From NCBI GenBank assembly GCA_000276965.1, contig AKKQ01000017.1, positions 1 through 33,338 of the forward strand: a stretch of DNA of 33,338 nt, read 5' to 3'. The DNA is from Thiovulum sp. ES (GTDB lineage: Bacteria; Campylobacterota; Campylobacteria; Campylobacterales; Thiovulaceae). This document shows positions 7,363 to 16,050 of this stretch, piece by piece. Under the pieces are notes generated by a model that was not told where the DNA came from, made no database searches, and saw nothing but the letters and a program-made list of their open reading frames with translations. The translations under genes and the position numbers were made by a program. Positions within the stretch are counted from its first letter, which is position 1, and every line of letters begins with the position of its first letter.

Positions 7363-7913
7363 AAAATTTAGTTATTGGATTAGGCAATATTGGAGAGAGA
7401 TATGAGAACAGTAGGCACAATATTGGATTTAACCTCATCGACAAAATTTTTGATGATTTAGGAAAGGTCGAGAAAATAAAAGGCAGTTTTCGTGGAGATT
7501 TATATAAATTTGAAGAAAACATGTTTTTAAAACCTGCGACTTATATGAACTTATCAGGTGAAAGTGTTGAACTTGTTTTAAAAGATTTTGATTTTGAAAA
7601 AATAATTATTATTCATGACGATTTAGACCTCCCTTTTGGCGCTTTAAAATTTAAAATTGGCGGAGGAAACGGCGGACACAACGGACTTAAATCTATGAAT
7701 GATGAGGTTCAAAAAAACTCTATCCGAATTCGTATGGGAATTGGAAAACCTGAAAATGGTGATATTTCCGATTTTGTTCTCTCAAAATTTTCAAAAAGTG
7801 AAAGCGAGCATCTGGAAAATTGGCTAGAACTTGGAAAAGATGCAATTTTAGAAATTCTCTCTGGAGAAACTGTTGAAAAAGTTGCCTCGCTAAAAACACG
7901 AAAAAAAATCTAA
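7359..7913 (+). CDS. pth: Peptidyl-tRNA hydrolase
   Basis: 184 residues, normal length. It releases peptides from prematurely dropped peptidyl-tRNAs in the cytoplasm. Family motifs are present: VIGLGNIGERYENSRHNIG (Asn10 and the catalytic His20), PATYMNLSGE, HDDLDLPFG, GGGNGGHNGLKS and RIRMGIGKP. The usual Pro of GLGNPG is Ile here. The start is TTG, with GGAAAAGAG just upstream, and overlaps the HTH gene by 4 bases. One exact uptake-like motif (AACCTCATCG, 7431-7440) and one single-mismatch copy (7700-7709) lie inside. Confidence 0.95.
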   Translation: MKNLVIGLGNIGERYENSRHNIGFNLIDKIFDDLGKVEKIKGSFRGDLYKFEENMFLKPATYMNLSGESVELVLKDFDFEKIIIIHDDLDLPFGALKFKIGGGNGGHNGLKSMNDEVQKNSIRIRMGIGKPENGDISDFVLSKFSKSESEHLENWLELGKDAILEILSGETVEKVASLKTRKKI

Positions 7914-7999
7914 GCACAAGCTTTATGTTAATATTTTGATAAAAAGTATCAAACATTGCAATTATAAATTGTGATGTTTTGATGTAAAATGAGTTACAA

Positions 8000-8686
8000 A
8001 TGATAAAACAGATTGTTTTTTATATATTTCTTTCACTATCCCTCTTTTCACAAATTGTTGAAATTCAAAAAGTTGAAAATGAAAAAGTTTTTTTTCAACA
8101 CCAAAATGGTTTAAAAACAGGAATGACGGGTATTGTTATTCATAAAGTAAGTGAAAAATATGAGAGTATTATCGCTTATGTGTCTATTTTGGAAAACGGA
8201 GTTGGAAAAATTTTTCAATTCACAACATTGGCACAAGAAAATTTGCCACATGGTAAATGGACACCAGAATCTGGGGACAAAATAAGATTTCATGAAAACT
8301 ATGAAAGATCAGTTTTGCTGACAAGAAATTTCGATTCTTACATTAAAACAACGAGGCAAAAAGATGAGAATTGGATTCATCCAGATATTTTTGCAGTTAC
8401 ACTAAATAGTGTTGGACACAAATCACCACTTTTAGGCGATTTTCAATATTTTTGTCGAGAACACTCAATTGGAAAAATATACATTCAACTCGATACAGAA
8501 TTAAAAGTTGCTGATTGTCTTTCAATGAGAGAGATCGATTCTTTTCCACTCACTTTTAATGGTGAAACAGAGAAGCCATTTTATAGCAGAGTGAAAGAGA
8601 TTGATGCAAATTGGTTTGGTGAAGGAAAAGAGGAGATAGGAGATTTTGAAACTTATTATAAAAGTTTGCTGGAGAGAGAGCATTGA
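8000..8686 (+). CDS. Plasminogen-binding N-terminal (PGB_N) family protein
   Basis: 228 residues. A short N-terminal signal (IVFYIFLSLSLFSQ) suggests export. The body follows the PGB_N pattern known from Helicobacter PgbA/PgbB and common in free-living Campylobacterota: GLKTGMTGIVIHKV, LPHGKWTPESGDKIRF, YERSVLLTRNFDSY, and WIHPDIFAVTLNSVGHKSP. The Helicobacter name comes from binding host plasminogen. A free-living relative probably uses the domain for another envelope role, so the name should not be read as virulence. It overlaps the phosphatase gene by TTGA. Confidence 0.75.
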   Translation: MIKQIVFYIFLSLSLFSQIVEIQKVENEKVFFQHQNGLKTGMTGIVIHKVSEKYESIIAYVSILENGVGKIFQFTTLAQENLPHGKWTPESGDKIRFHENYERSVLLTRNFDSYIKTTRQKDENWIHPDIFAVTLNSVGHKSPLLGDFQYFCREHSIGKIYIQLDTELKVADCLSMREIDSFPLTFNGETEKPFYSRVKEIDANWFGEGKEEIGDFETYYKSLLEREH

Positions 8687-9831
8687 TTGAGTTTATAAAA
8701 GAGACTTTTATTCCAGATAGCACAAATAGTCATATTTTTAAAAAAATTGATGATATTTCAAAATTTACAAAAAGTATTTTAAATTGCGATGAGGTGATTG
8801 TTTGGTTTGAAAATGTCGATGATGGGAAATTTTGGAGCTACCATGATGGACATCAAATTTCAGTTGATAAGAAAAAATTCGACAAATTTTTAGATCAAAA
8901 ACTAGATCAGTATATTTATCGAAATGAAGATGAGAATTTTGTTGAAAAACTCCAAAATTTTATACAAGTTGGTTTAATAGAGAATACACTCTTTCACCAT
9001 ATTGATTGCCAATCTTGCATATACAAAACTTTTGTTCAAGTCATAAATCTTCACAATGGAGTTTTAAATATCTCAAAAAGTGTGAATGATGTTGTTGAAA
9101 TCCTCTCGTTTTTCATCTCTCAAACAGTTAAAATGGAAGATGTTTCACAAATTGCAGAATATTATAAAGAGGAGCAGGAAAAAGCATTTAACAAACAGAA
9201 AACAGTGATAAAAAACGATTTTGAAAACTCATCTATTTTTAAAACTGAAATTTTCTACCGTGCTTCTGATATTCTTTCTGGAGACAGTTACTCATTTTTA
9301 AAAGCAAAGAATGGTGATTTTATGATTTACCTCATCGATGCAATGGGACATGGAATTGCTCCATCTTTAACAGCCTATTCACTTTCGGCGATTATTCAAC
9401 AGAAAATTAAAAATAGCTCAAACTTTAGCGATATTATGGAAAACTTTCTTGACAATGCTCAATATATTCTTACTGATGAAGAGCAATTGACTTGTGGTTT
9501 TTTCTGGTTTTCGTCTGACTTAAAAAAAGTTGATTATGTCGTTGCAGGAATGTATGCACCTCTAATTCTTGATGGCGATGAGATTATCTCCGCCAAAGCA
9601 AACAATATCCCATTTATGAACTTCGCTTTTGATTTAAATATCTCAACAATTGAGTTGCAAAATTTTAAGAAAATTCTTCTTTTTAGCGATGGTCTTATTG
9701 AAGATGATGATTTGGAAATTGATCCAAAAAATATTTTAATGGATCAATCTTTAAGGCAAGATGTTTTTAAAAATTTGGAAACAACAAGCTTAGAAGATGA
9801 CACAACAATTCTACTTTTAGAAAAGAGGTAA
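8683..9831 (+). CDS. SpoIIE-type PP2C serine/threonine phosphatase
   Basis: 382 residues. The N-terminal ~180 residues look like a GAF-type sensory region followed by a helix. Residues ~187-382 are a SpoIIE/PP2C phosphatase domain with the metal-binding aspartates: LSGDSYS (Asp201), LIDAMGHGIAPSL (Asp219), LLFSDGLIE (Asp336) and EDDTTILLL (Asp372/373). Such proteins usually dephosphorylate an anti-sigma-factor antagonist in a partner switch; no such partner is in this window. The start is TTG, with GGAG 8 bases upstream, coupled to the PGB_N gene. Two motif copies lie at 8787-8795 and 9329-9337, in opposite orientation. Confidence 0.87.
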   Translation: MIEFIKETFIPDSTNSHIFKKIDDISKFTKSILNCDEVIVWFENVDDGKFWSYHDGHQISVDKKKFDKFLDQKLDQYIYRNEDENFVEKLQNFIQVGLIENTLFHHIDCQSCIYKTFVQVINLHNGVLNISKSVNDVVEILSFFISQTVKMEDVSQIAEYYKEEQEKAFNKQKTVIKNDFENSSIFKTEIFYRASDILSGDSYSFLKAKNGDFMIYLIDAMGHGIAPSLTAYSLSAIIQQKIKNSSNFSDIMENFLDNAQYILTDEEQLTCGFFWFSSDLKKVDYVVAGMYAPLILDGDEIISAKANNIPFMNFAFDLNISTIELQNFKKILLFSDGLIEDDDLEIDPKNILMDQSLRQDVFKNLETTSLEDDTTILLLEKR

Positions 9832-9833
9832 AA

Positions 9834-10358
9834 TTGCTTTACAAACAGGATATAACTTTTACAGATTTTTCTGAATTTAAAGAGATAGTTGATATTTTTT
9901 CTGATAGAAATCGTGCAAATGAAAAAAAAGAACTCTTTTTAAACGGAATTACTTATACGGGTCAAAATGTTATTGCGAATGAGAATGGAAGAATTCTTTA
10001 TGAATTCTCTTACGAAAATAATACTCACCCAGTTGTTGTTTATGTTAGCTACCAAAAAGTGAAAGGTGAAAGAGTAAGAACATCTGACATCAATCCAGAA
10101 TATTTAAATAGATACCACTTTTACAACTGCGAACATATCGAAAATATTTTAAGAAATGGATACGATTTAACAATTTCTGGAAATACAGATCACGGTTTTC
10201 CTTACCAAATCCAGAATCAATACGGAGACACAATTCACTATAAAAAAGATATGGAACTCTACCCTTGTGAAAGATGTTTAGATATTTTTAATCATCAAAA
10301 TAAAACACATATTAGAAAAGAGGAGTTTCAAAAAAGCTATCTCTTTTCGGAAAAATAG
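9834..10358 (+). CDS. Uncharacterised protein with a possible His/Cys zinc site
   Basis: 174 residues, not recognised as a named family. The C-terminal half has RYHFYNCEHIENIL (His95, Cys99) and ELYPCERCLDIF (Cys145, Cys148), a spacing that could hold one zinc ion. The start is TTG, with AGAGG 5 bases upstream and only two bases after the phosphatase stop. The CitE-like gene follows after 7 bases, so it sits inside the pth-to-citE run. No signal peptide or membrane segment is seen. Zinc binding is an inference. Confidence 0.6.
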   Translation: MLYKQDITFTDFSEFKEIVDIFSDRNRANEKKELFLNGITYTGQNVIANENGRILYEFSYENNTHPVVVYVSYQKVKGERVRTSDINPEYLNRYHFYNCEHIENILRNGYDLTISGNTDHGFPYQIQNQYGDTIHYKKDMELYPCERCLDIFNHQNKTHIRKEEFQKSYLFSEK

Positions 10359-10365
10359 GAAAAAA

Positions 10366-11172
10366 ATGAGTTTTAAACCAATTGCTCCACTGATGATCTC
10401 AACGGATAACGAAAAGCATATTTCAAAAATTGAAAAAATGGAGACAGATTCCATAATTTTAAATTTGGAAGATGGAGTTTCTGATAAGAAAAAAGCACTT
10501 GAAAACTGCAAAACAATTTTAAAAGATTTTCCAAGAAAGCAAAAATTTATTGTTCGTGTAAATGCACTTGGTGAAAATGGTGATTCTGAAATTTCAGAAA
10601 TCCAGAAATTCAAACCTGATGCTATTCGAGTTCCAAAAATTAGAAACAGCGATGAGGTTCAAAAAATTGAGAATTTGATTTTTGAAAAAATCGATATTCA
10701 TCTCTCAATTGAGACAAAAGAGGCTCTTTTAAATTTAGCAACTCTCAGAACTTCAAATCGTATCTCTGTCTTCTATTTAGGAATTCTTGACCTCATCGCT
10801 GATTTAGAACTCTCTCAAGATAAATTAGAACCAACAAATCCAATGGTTGGATATCTTCTTTCCCAATTTTTGGTAACTTCTAAAGCTCTCGGAGTTCATC
10901 CAGTCGCACCAGTTTTTCAGGATTACAAAAATGAAAAGCTTTTTCACGAATGGTTGGAGCTTGAAAAGAGAATTGGTTTTTCTGCAAAAGGTGTGATTTC
11001 TCCAACTCAAGCAAAAATTGTTACAGAGTTTTTTAGAAAAGAGGAGAGTGAAATTGAAAAAGCTCGTGAAATTGTTCAGCTTTTTCAAAAAAATGGAAGT
11101 TTTGCACATGATAAATATGGGTATATTGATGAACCAATTTACAAAGGTGCTTTGGCAATTTTAAATAAGTGA
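10366..11172 (+). CDS. HpcH/HpaI aldolase / CitE-like lyase family protein (copy 1)
   Basis: 268 residues with the TIM-barrel CitE-like pattern: DSIILNLEDGVSDKKKAL near the N-terminus (acidic metal and substrate region), FIVRVNALG, DAIRVPKI, IHLSIETKEALLNL and a late GVISPTQAKIVTEFF. Relatives cleave or form malyl/citryl-CoA-type C-C bonds. No citrate lyase partners (CitD, CitF) are nearby, so this is a stand-alone CitE-like enzyme of unknown substrate. The ATG has AGGA upstream. Motif copies lie at 10650-10658 and 10790-10798, 139 bases apart and inverted. It ends at a bidirectional terminator. Confidence 0.8.
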   Translation: MSFKPIAPLMISTDNEKHISKIEKMETDSIILNLEDGVSDKKKALENCKTILKDFPRKQKFIVRVNALGENGDSEISEIQKFKPDAIRVPKIRNSDEVQKIENLIFEKIDIHLSIETKEALLNLATLRTSNRISVFYLGILDLIADLELSQDKLEPTNPMVGYLLSQFLVTSKALGVHPVAPVFQDYKNEKLFHEWLELEKRIGFSAKGVISPTQAKIVTEFFRKEESEIEKAREIVQLFQKNGSFAHDKYGYIDEPIYKGALAILNK

Positions 11173-11173
11173 G

Positions 11174-11196
11174 TTTGTCGGAGAATTCCGACAAAA
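11174..11196. terminator. Bidirectional hairpin terminator
   Basis: TTTGTCGGA (11174-11182) and TCCGACAAA (11187-11195) form a 9-bp stem with loop GAAT, followed by an A-rich run that reads as T-rich on the other strand. It separates the convergent CitE-like and serA genes. The stem is identical to the one at 1078. Confidence 0.85.
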
Positions 11197-11199
11197 AAT

Positions 11200-12792
11200 T
11201 TAAACTATTGTAATAGTTGAGACAGAGTGGCAAGTTTTCAATTTTGAAAGTTCTGAAATCAATTCGGCAGTCGCTTTTTGATCTGAATTGATAACAGCAA
11301 GTGCTTGATTCTCATTTCGTCCAAGTCGGAAATCTGAAATGTTGATTTTGTGTTTTGCAAAAATTGAGCCAACTTCACCAATTACTCCAGGAACATCGCT
11401 ATTTTTGAAAAGTGTAATATTTCCCTCTGGTTTTACATCCAATTCAAATCCATTCACTTCGACAATTCTCTGTTCGTTTTCACCAAAAATTGTTCCCGCA
11501 ACTTGAATGATGTCATCGCCAGTTGTTAATTTAACACCAACTCGATTTTTAAATCCGCTTTTTGTCGAGAAAGTAGCCGTTTCAATTGAAACTCCTCTCT
11601 CTTCTGCAAGAGGTAAAGCATTGACATAATTGATTTTTTCACCAAGACTCTCTCTCATCGCACCAACAACTGCAAAAGTTTTTAGTGATTCGATGTATTT
11701 GCTGACCTCATCGCCCTCAACATAAACTTTGATTGATTTTAAGTTGCTTTTGTTCAATTGTGCTGAAATAAACCCAATTTTTTGAATCAAGTTAAGATAT
11801 TTTTTCACACTTTCTGAAACATCTTCTTCACGAATTGGTAAGTTGAAAGCATTTGGATACGAACTACCTTTTGCGGCTTGAATTGCTTGTTGTGCTGCTT
11901 GAGTTCCAATATTGTATTGAGACTCATAAGTATTTGCTCCAAGATGTGGTGTTACCGTAACATTATCCAAATCTAAAAGTGGGTGATCTGTTGCAGGTTC
12001 TTTTTTAAATACATCAATTCCCGCACTTCTAATTTTTCCACTTTTTAATCCGTCAAAAAGTGCCTCTTCGTTGTAAAGACCACCACGAGCAACATTTATT
12101 AAAACAACTCCGTCTTTCATTTTTGCAATCTCTTCAGCACCAATCATATCAATTGTTTCGCTGTTTTTTGGTGTATGAATTGTAATGATGTTGCATTGAA
12201 GAATTTCATTAAAATCTTTTGTGTATTTCACACCTAAATCAGTAGCTTTTGAAGAATCAATATATGGATCGTATGTAACAATATCCATTTCAAAAGCTTT
12301 TGCACGAATTCCAACTCGACTACCGATATTTCCAAAACCGATAATCCCTAATTTTTTACCTTTTAATTCGTGTCCATACCACTTTTCTCGCTTCCAAATT
12401 CTCTCTTCTTTTAGGTGATTATGTGCATATGGAAAAAATCTCATGTTGCTTAAAATGTGTGTCATTGTCAATTCAACCGCAGCGATTGTGTTTGCCGTTG
12501 GAACATTCATAACAATTACACCATATTTGCTACAACTATCAATATCAACATTATCAACACCAACACCCGCACGAACAATTGCTTTTAACTGCTTTGCACT
12601 CTGTAAAAATTTTTCATCAACATCAGTCGAGCTTCTTGTAATTGCAACATCAACATCATGAAGAGCATTGTAAAACTCTTCACCTTTTCCTAAATCTGCG
12701 ATATTTAAATAATTGATTTCACTCTCATTTTGCAACATTTCCAAACCACTTTTATGGATGTGGTCGCAAACAGCTACTTTATATTTTTCCAA
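11200..12792 (-). CDS. serA: D-3-phosphoglycerate dehydrogenase
   Basis: 530 residues, the long SerA type. It oxidises 3-phosphoglycerate, the first step of serine synthesis. The NAD-binding Rossmann motif is GIIGFGNIGSRVG (149-161). The catalytic residues are visible as Arg236 (NVARGG), Glu265 and His283 (TPHLGA). An intervening domain and a C-terminal ACT domain (about 450-530, VPGVIGEVGSIFAKHKINI) follow, the latter usually serine-sensing. The start is TTG with AGGA 7 bases upstream; TAAAAT (12822-12827 on the minus strand) is a plausible -10. A motif copy at 11705-11713 encodes Asp-Glu-Val. Confidence 0.97.
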   Translation of the reverse strand: MEKYKVAVCDHIHKSGLEMLQNESEINYLNIADLGKGEEFYNALHDVDVAITRSSTDVDEKFLQSAKQLKAIVRAGVGVDNVDIDSCSKYGVIVMNVPTANTIAAVELTMTHILSNMRFFPYAHNHLKEERIWKREKWYGHELKGKKLGIIGFGNIGSRVGIRAKAFEMDIVTYDPYIDSSKATDLGVKYTKDFNEILQCNIITIHTPKNSETIDMIGAEEIAKMKDGVVLINVARGGLYNEEALFDGLKSGKIRSAGIDVFKKEPATDHPLLDLDNVTVTPHLGANTYESQYNIGTQAAQQAIQAAKGSSYPNAFNLPIREEDVSESVKKYLNLIQKIGFISAQLNKSNLKSIKVYVEGDEVSKYIESLKTFAVVGAMRESLGEKINYVNALPLAEERGVSIETATFSTKSGFKNRVGVKLTTGDDIIQVAGTIFGENEQRIVEVNGFELDVKPEGNITLFKNSDVPGVIGEVGSIFAKHKINISDFRLGRNENQALAVINSDQKATAELISELSKLKTCHSVSTITIV

Positions 12793-12872
12793 AGATTTTC
12801 CTATTTTTTCATATTAAAAGTATTTTATCAGAATCGTTTTTTCTGAAATTTAAATTTGAGTTATTTTGGAGA

Positions 12873-12892
12873 TTTCGGGAGAGTTCCCGAAA
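12873..12892 (-). terminator. Hairpin after clpP
   Basis: TTTCGGGA and TCCCGAAA form an 8-bp stem with a 4-base loop, 8 bases past the clpP stop. There is no strong T-run on the minus strand, so it may act partly by RNA stabilisation. Confidence 0.6.
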
Positions 12893-12899
12893 TAAGTTT

Positions 12900-13493
12900 T
12901 TAAAATTCTATTTTGTGTCGAGAAAGAACTTTATCGATAAGTCCATATTGTGCAGACTCTTCAGCACTCATAAATTTATCTCGTTCTGTATCTCTTTCAA
13001 TAGTTTCGATACTTTGTCCTGTGTTTTCAGAAAGAATTTTGTTTAAATCTCTCTTCATTCGCAGAATCTCTTCAGCTTGAATTTGAATATCAGTAGCCTG
13101 ACCTTTTGCACCACCGAGAGGTTGGTGAATCATAATTCGAGCATTTGGAAGAGCATATCTTTTTCCCTTTTCACCCGCAGAGAGTAAAAAAGCACCCATA
13201 GAAGCAGCTTGACCAATACAAATTGTTGAAACTTGAGGTTTGATGTAATTCATAGTGTCGTAAATGCTCATTCCACTTGTAATTACTCCACCTGGAGAAT
13301 TGATGTAGAAATAGATGTCTTTTTCAGGGTCTTCTGCCTCTAAAAAGAGGAGTTGAGCAACAATTGAAGAAGCAACAGCATCATTCACTTCACCACTCAA
13401 CATAACAATCCTATCTTTAAGAAGTCGAGAATAGATGTCGTAAGACCGTTCGCCTCGACCACTTTTTTCAACTACATAAGGAATATAGCTCAT
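12900..13493 (-). CDS. clpP: ATP-dependent Clp protease proteolytic subunit
   Basis: 197 residues, full length. It is the serine protease ring of the ClpXP/ClpAP machines. The catalytic triad is present: Ser98 in GQAASMGA, His123 in IMIHQP and Asp172 in [11 protein letters not shown]. The N-terminal loop ([21 protein letters not shown]) is also conserved. Its ATG overlaps the tig stop by one base (TAATG), giving the common tig-clpP order. Confidence 0.98.
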   Translation of the reverse strand: MSYIPYVVEKSGRGERSYDIYSRLLKDRIVMLSGEVNDAVASSIVAQLLFLEAEDPEKDIYFYINSPGGVITSGMSIYDTMNYIKPQVSTICIGQAASMGAFLLSAGEKGKRYALPNARIMIHQPLGGAKGQATDIQIQAEEILRMKRDLNKILSENTGQSIETIERDTERDKFMSAEESAQYGLIDKVLSRHKIEF

Positions 13494-14803
13494 TAGTTAG
13501 CCATTTTCTTTTCAAGAATTTTTGTAAGAACTTTGTCCTCAAGAATTGACATTTTAATAAGTGGTAAATATCCAGACTCTTCATATTTTTTCATTGTTTC
13601 AACTGGGTCTTGACCACTCATCATAGCTTCGTAACCGATGATTTGCTGAAGCTCTTGATCAGAAACTGAAATTCCTTCAGCTGTTCCAAGTGCATCAATA
13701 ACAAAAGTAGCTCGAACACTTTTTTCTGCTTCTGGAGAAACTTGATTTCGGATTTCGATAATTTTGTCTTTATTATCTTTCAGTTCTTCTAATTGCTCTT
13801 TTGTGTAATCTCGGAGAAGATTATTTGCTCTCTGCTCGATTTCTTGTTCAACAACAGCTCTTGGTAAATCAAAAGAGTAGCTATCTGAAAGAGTTTCTCG
13901 AAGTGCTGGTTTAGTCTCTTCATTGTAAATTTTAGAGAGTTTTTCGTTTTCGATTTGCTCTTTTAAAGTTCGTCGAAGAGCATCAACTTGAGTTTCACCC
14001 TCTTTTGGCTCTTCACCAGAAGTATTTAATTTAGAAGCAGTATCTTCATTTAATTCAAATTCCTCTTTTTGCTCAACTTTTACAGCTTTACATTTAAAAG
14101 TAGCTTCTTTTCCTGCAAGATTATCAGCTTGGTAATTTTCAGGGAAAGTAACAACAACATCTTTTTCATCACCTTTTTTGAGTCCGATAAGTTGATCTTC
14201 AAAACCAGGAATGAAATTTCCGCTACCAATTTTTAGCGAATATGCTTCAGCTTTTCCACCATCAAAAGGTTTTCCATCAACAAAACCTTCAAAGTCAAAA
14301 ACAAGAGTATCACCATTTTCAACAGCTTTATCAACTTCTACAAAGTTAGAAACTCTATCAGACATTTCAACAATTCTACTTTCGACCTCATCGCTAGTTA
14401 CTTCAGGTTTTTCAACAGTTGGAACATGAGTCATGTAGTCGCCAAGTTCGAAAACTGGTCGTAGAGAAACTTCAATTTCAACATCAAGATTGCCGTTTTC
14501 GTCTTCATCAAATTTAGAAAAATGTGGCTCTGTAATAATCTGACTAGATTCAACACCCGCTTCTTTTTGTCCATCTTCAAGAAGTTTTCTTAAATTTTCA
14601 CCTTTTGCATCTTCAACAAGTCTATCACCATAATATCTTTTAACAGCATTTACAGGTGTTTTACCTTTTCTAAATCCAGGGATATTTGCTTGTTTTGAAA
14701 GGTCTTTTGCAATTTTCTCAAGTGCAGAATCAATTTCAGCTTTTGTAATTTTTCCAGAAATAATTACATTAGCTGAATTTACTTTATTTACACTAATTTC
14801 CAT
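13493..14803 (-). CDS. tig: Trigger factor, ribosome-associated chaperone/PPIase
   Basis: 436 residues, full length. The N-terminal ribosome-binding domain carries the signature GFRKGKTP (about residues 43-50). An FKBP-like PPIase domain (~150-245, [34 protein letters not shown]) and a helical C-terminal chaperone domain follow. The ATG has GAGGA about ten bases upstream; TACAAT on the minus strand (14887-14892) is the likely -10. It is the first gene of tig-clpP. A motif copy at 14385-14393 encodes Ser-Asp-Glu-Val. Confidence 0.97.
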   Translation of the reverse strand: MEISVNKVNSANVIISGKITKAEIDSALEKIAKDLSKQANIPGFRKGKTPVNAVKRYYGDRLVEDAKGENLRKLLEDGQKEAGVESSQIITEPHFSKFDEDENGNLDVEIEVSLRPVFELGDYMTHVPTVEKPEVTSDEVESRIVEMSDRVSNFVEVDKAVENGDTLVFDFEGFVDGKPFDGGKAEAYSLKIGSGNFIPGFEDQLIGLKKGDEKDVVVTFPENYQADNLAGKEATFKCKAVKVEQKEEFELNEDTASKLNTSGEEPKEGETQVDALRRTLKEQIENEKLSKIYNEETKPALRETLSDSYSFDLPRAVVEQEIEQRANNLLRDYTKEQLEELKDNKDKIIEIRNQVSPEAEKSVRATFVIDALGTAEGISVSDQELQQIIGYEAMMSGQDPVETMKKYEESGYLPLIKMSILEDKVLTKILEKKMAN

Positions 14804-14886
14804 ATATTTTATGTCCTCAAGTTTTTAGTTGTTTGAAAAATTTTTTGTAGTTTTGAATTTCTCCAAACTCTTTTGTAGTAACTGAA

Positions 14887-14892
14887 ATTGTA
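14887..14892 (-). promoter_or_regulatory. -10 element for tig-clpP
   Basis: On the minus strand the sequence reads TGTGATACAATTTCAG, with TACAAT as the -10. The GATACAATT(T)CAG context also occurs before the gene at 3106 and resembles the SRP RNA promoter. No clear -35 is seen, as is common in Campylobacterota. Confidence 0.5.
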
Positions 14893-14907
14893 TCACAACG
14901 ACGAATT

Positions 14908-16050
14908 TTACCAGTCGGCAAGTTTTCCAATTTCATTTTTTGGAAGTTCAGTTCCATATTCAATTCGAGTTGGTCTTTCAGAAGATTCTAAATTTTCAAA
15001 AAGCCATTTTTGCAACTCTTCTTTGTCAGTTTCATTTTTCAAGATTGCAAACATTTTTAAGCGATCACCATCAAGTCGTAAAACTAAATCTTGTAATAAT
15101 TCACTTCTTAAAATTCGCTCTTTTGTCTCTTCCAAATTGACATTATTTCCTGCAATTTGAATCACAGAATCGAATCGACCAAGAATTTTAAATCTATTTT
15201 CTCCTCTTATTGAATCATAAAACCACTCAATCTGATCAGGAAAAACATCTTCTTCTAAAAAAGGAAGTTGTAAAAAGCCTTCGCTGTTGTCATTTTTCCA
15301 ACCAATTCCAGAAGTCTCTGTTGATCCGTAGATTTCAAAAATATTTTGCAGTCCCATTTGCAACCCTCGTTCTCTAGTTTCAGAAGAGAGTGGAGCAGTA
15401 GAACAGACCGCACTAACACCAAAGGGAAATTTAAAATTAAAGTCAGCAAAAAGTTCTATCAAATATGGTGTCATAACGATGAGGTCGCCCTCTTCTAATG
15501 CAAATTTGAGTCTTGGTGTTGGAATTGGGTCTTTAAATTCACGAGAAACTCCAGCAACTTTTGGAACTAAAATTGCGAAAATAAATCCGTAAATATGATG
15601 TTGTGGAACAAGTGAAATTACTCTTTTTGGCTGAATTTTTTCAACCCAAAATTTCGCCTCTTTCTCTAGTTTTTCCAATTTGTGAGAAGTTCCTTCTGGA
15701 TTTCCAGTTGTTCCTGAAGAGAAAAAAGATAAATTTTCTTGATTTGCTTTTTGAATAATTTGAATCCAGTCGCCAATTTTTCGTTCTGAGAGAAGAAGTT
15801 CTTCTATTCCGCCAGTTTTATGGAGTTCAAAAAATAGATTTGTTCGTGTCGCAACTGTTACGAGTTCAAGGGAATCAAGTCGCAAAATATTTCCATTCAT
15901 TGAGGCATTGTAGCCCCAACTTTTTGTTTTTGCTATTGTCAAATGCTCTTTTCGTAAAAGTGAAATCTCCTTTTGAAGAATCGAGATTAAAACATCGTAA
16001 ATCTCTTTTTCTCCCAAAATATCATTTATAGTCTTTTTACGAAAATCCAA
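14908..16050 (-). CDS. AMP-forming ligase with N-terminal acyl-carrier-like domain; probable p-coumarate activation for PYP
   Basis: 380 residues. Residues ~15-102 look like an acyl carrier protein: a first helix, then LRLDSLELVTVATRTNLFFE with Ser60 in the D-S-L site for phosphopantetheine, and a last helix IGDWIQIIQKA. Residues ~105-380 are an AMP-binding (ANL) enzyme: P-loop SSGTTGNPEG (111-120, Glu for the usual Lys), YGSTET (241-246), GRFD (291-294) and the C-terminal catalytic Lys in PKNEIGKL (Lys376). It is short for this superfamily. The TTG start has AAGGA upstream within the chemoreceptor-PYP gene, which it overlaps by 25 bases. PYP needs p-coumarate activated by such a ligase, so this is the likely enzyme; the substrate is inferred. 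A motif copy lies at 15477-15485. Confidence 0.8.
   Translation of the reverse strand: MDFRKKTINDILGEKEIYDVLISILQKEISLLRKEHLTIAKTKSWGYNASMNGNILRLDSLELVTVATRTNLFFELHKTGGIEELLLSERKIGDWIQIIQKANQENLSFFSSGTTGNPEGTSHKLEKLEKEAKFWVEKIQPKRVISLVPQHHIYGFIFAILVPKVAGVSREFKDPIPTPRLKFALEEGDLIVMTPYLIELFADFNFKFPFGVSAVCSTAPLSSETRERGLQMGLQNIFEIYGSTETSGIGWKNDNSEGFLQLPFLEEDVFPDQIEWFYDSIRGENRFKILGRFDSVIQIAGNNVNLEETKERILRSELLQDLVLRLDGDRLKMFAILKNETDKEELQKWLFENLESSERPTRIEYGTELPKNEIGKLADW

Noticed and set aside
7914-7999. Regulatory RNA between pth and the PGB_N gene
   Set aside because: Only a short weak TTGATA/TATCAA hairpin without a T-run and AT-rich -10-like sequence are seen; nothing specific can be supported.
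8000-8686. Virulence role for the plasminogen-binding-type protein
   Set aside because: The family name comes from Helicobacter; the domain is common in free-living relatives and nothing else here suggests a host-associated lifestyle.
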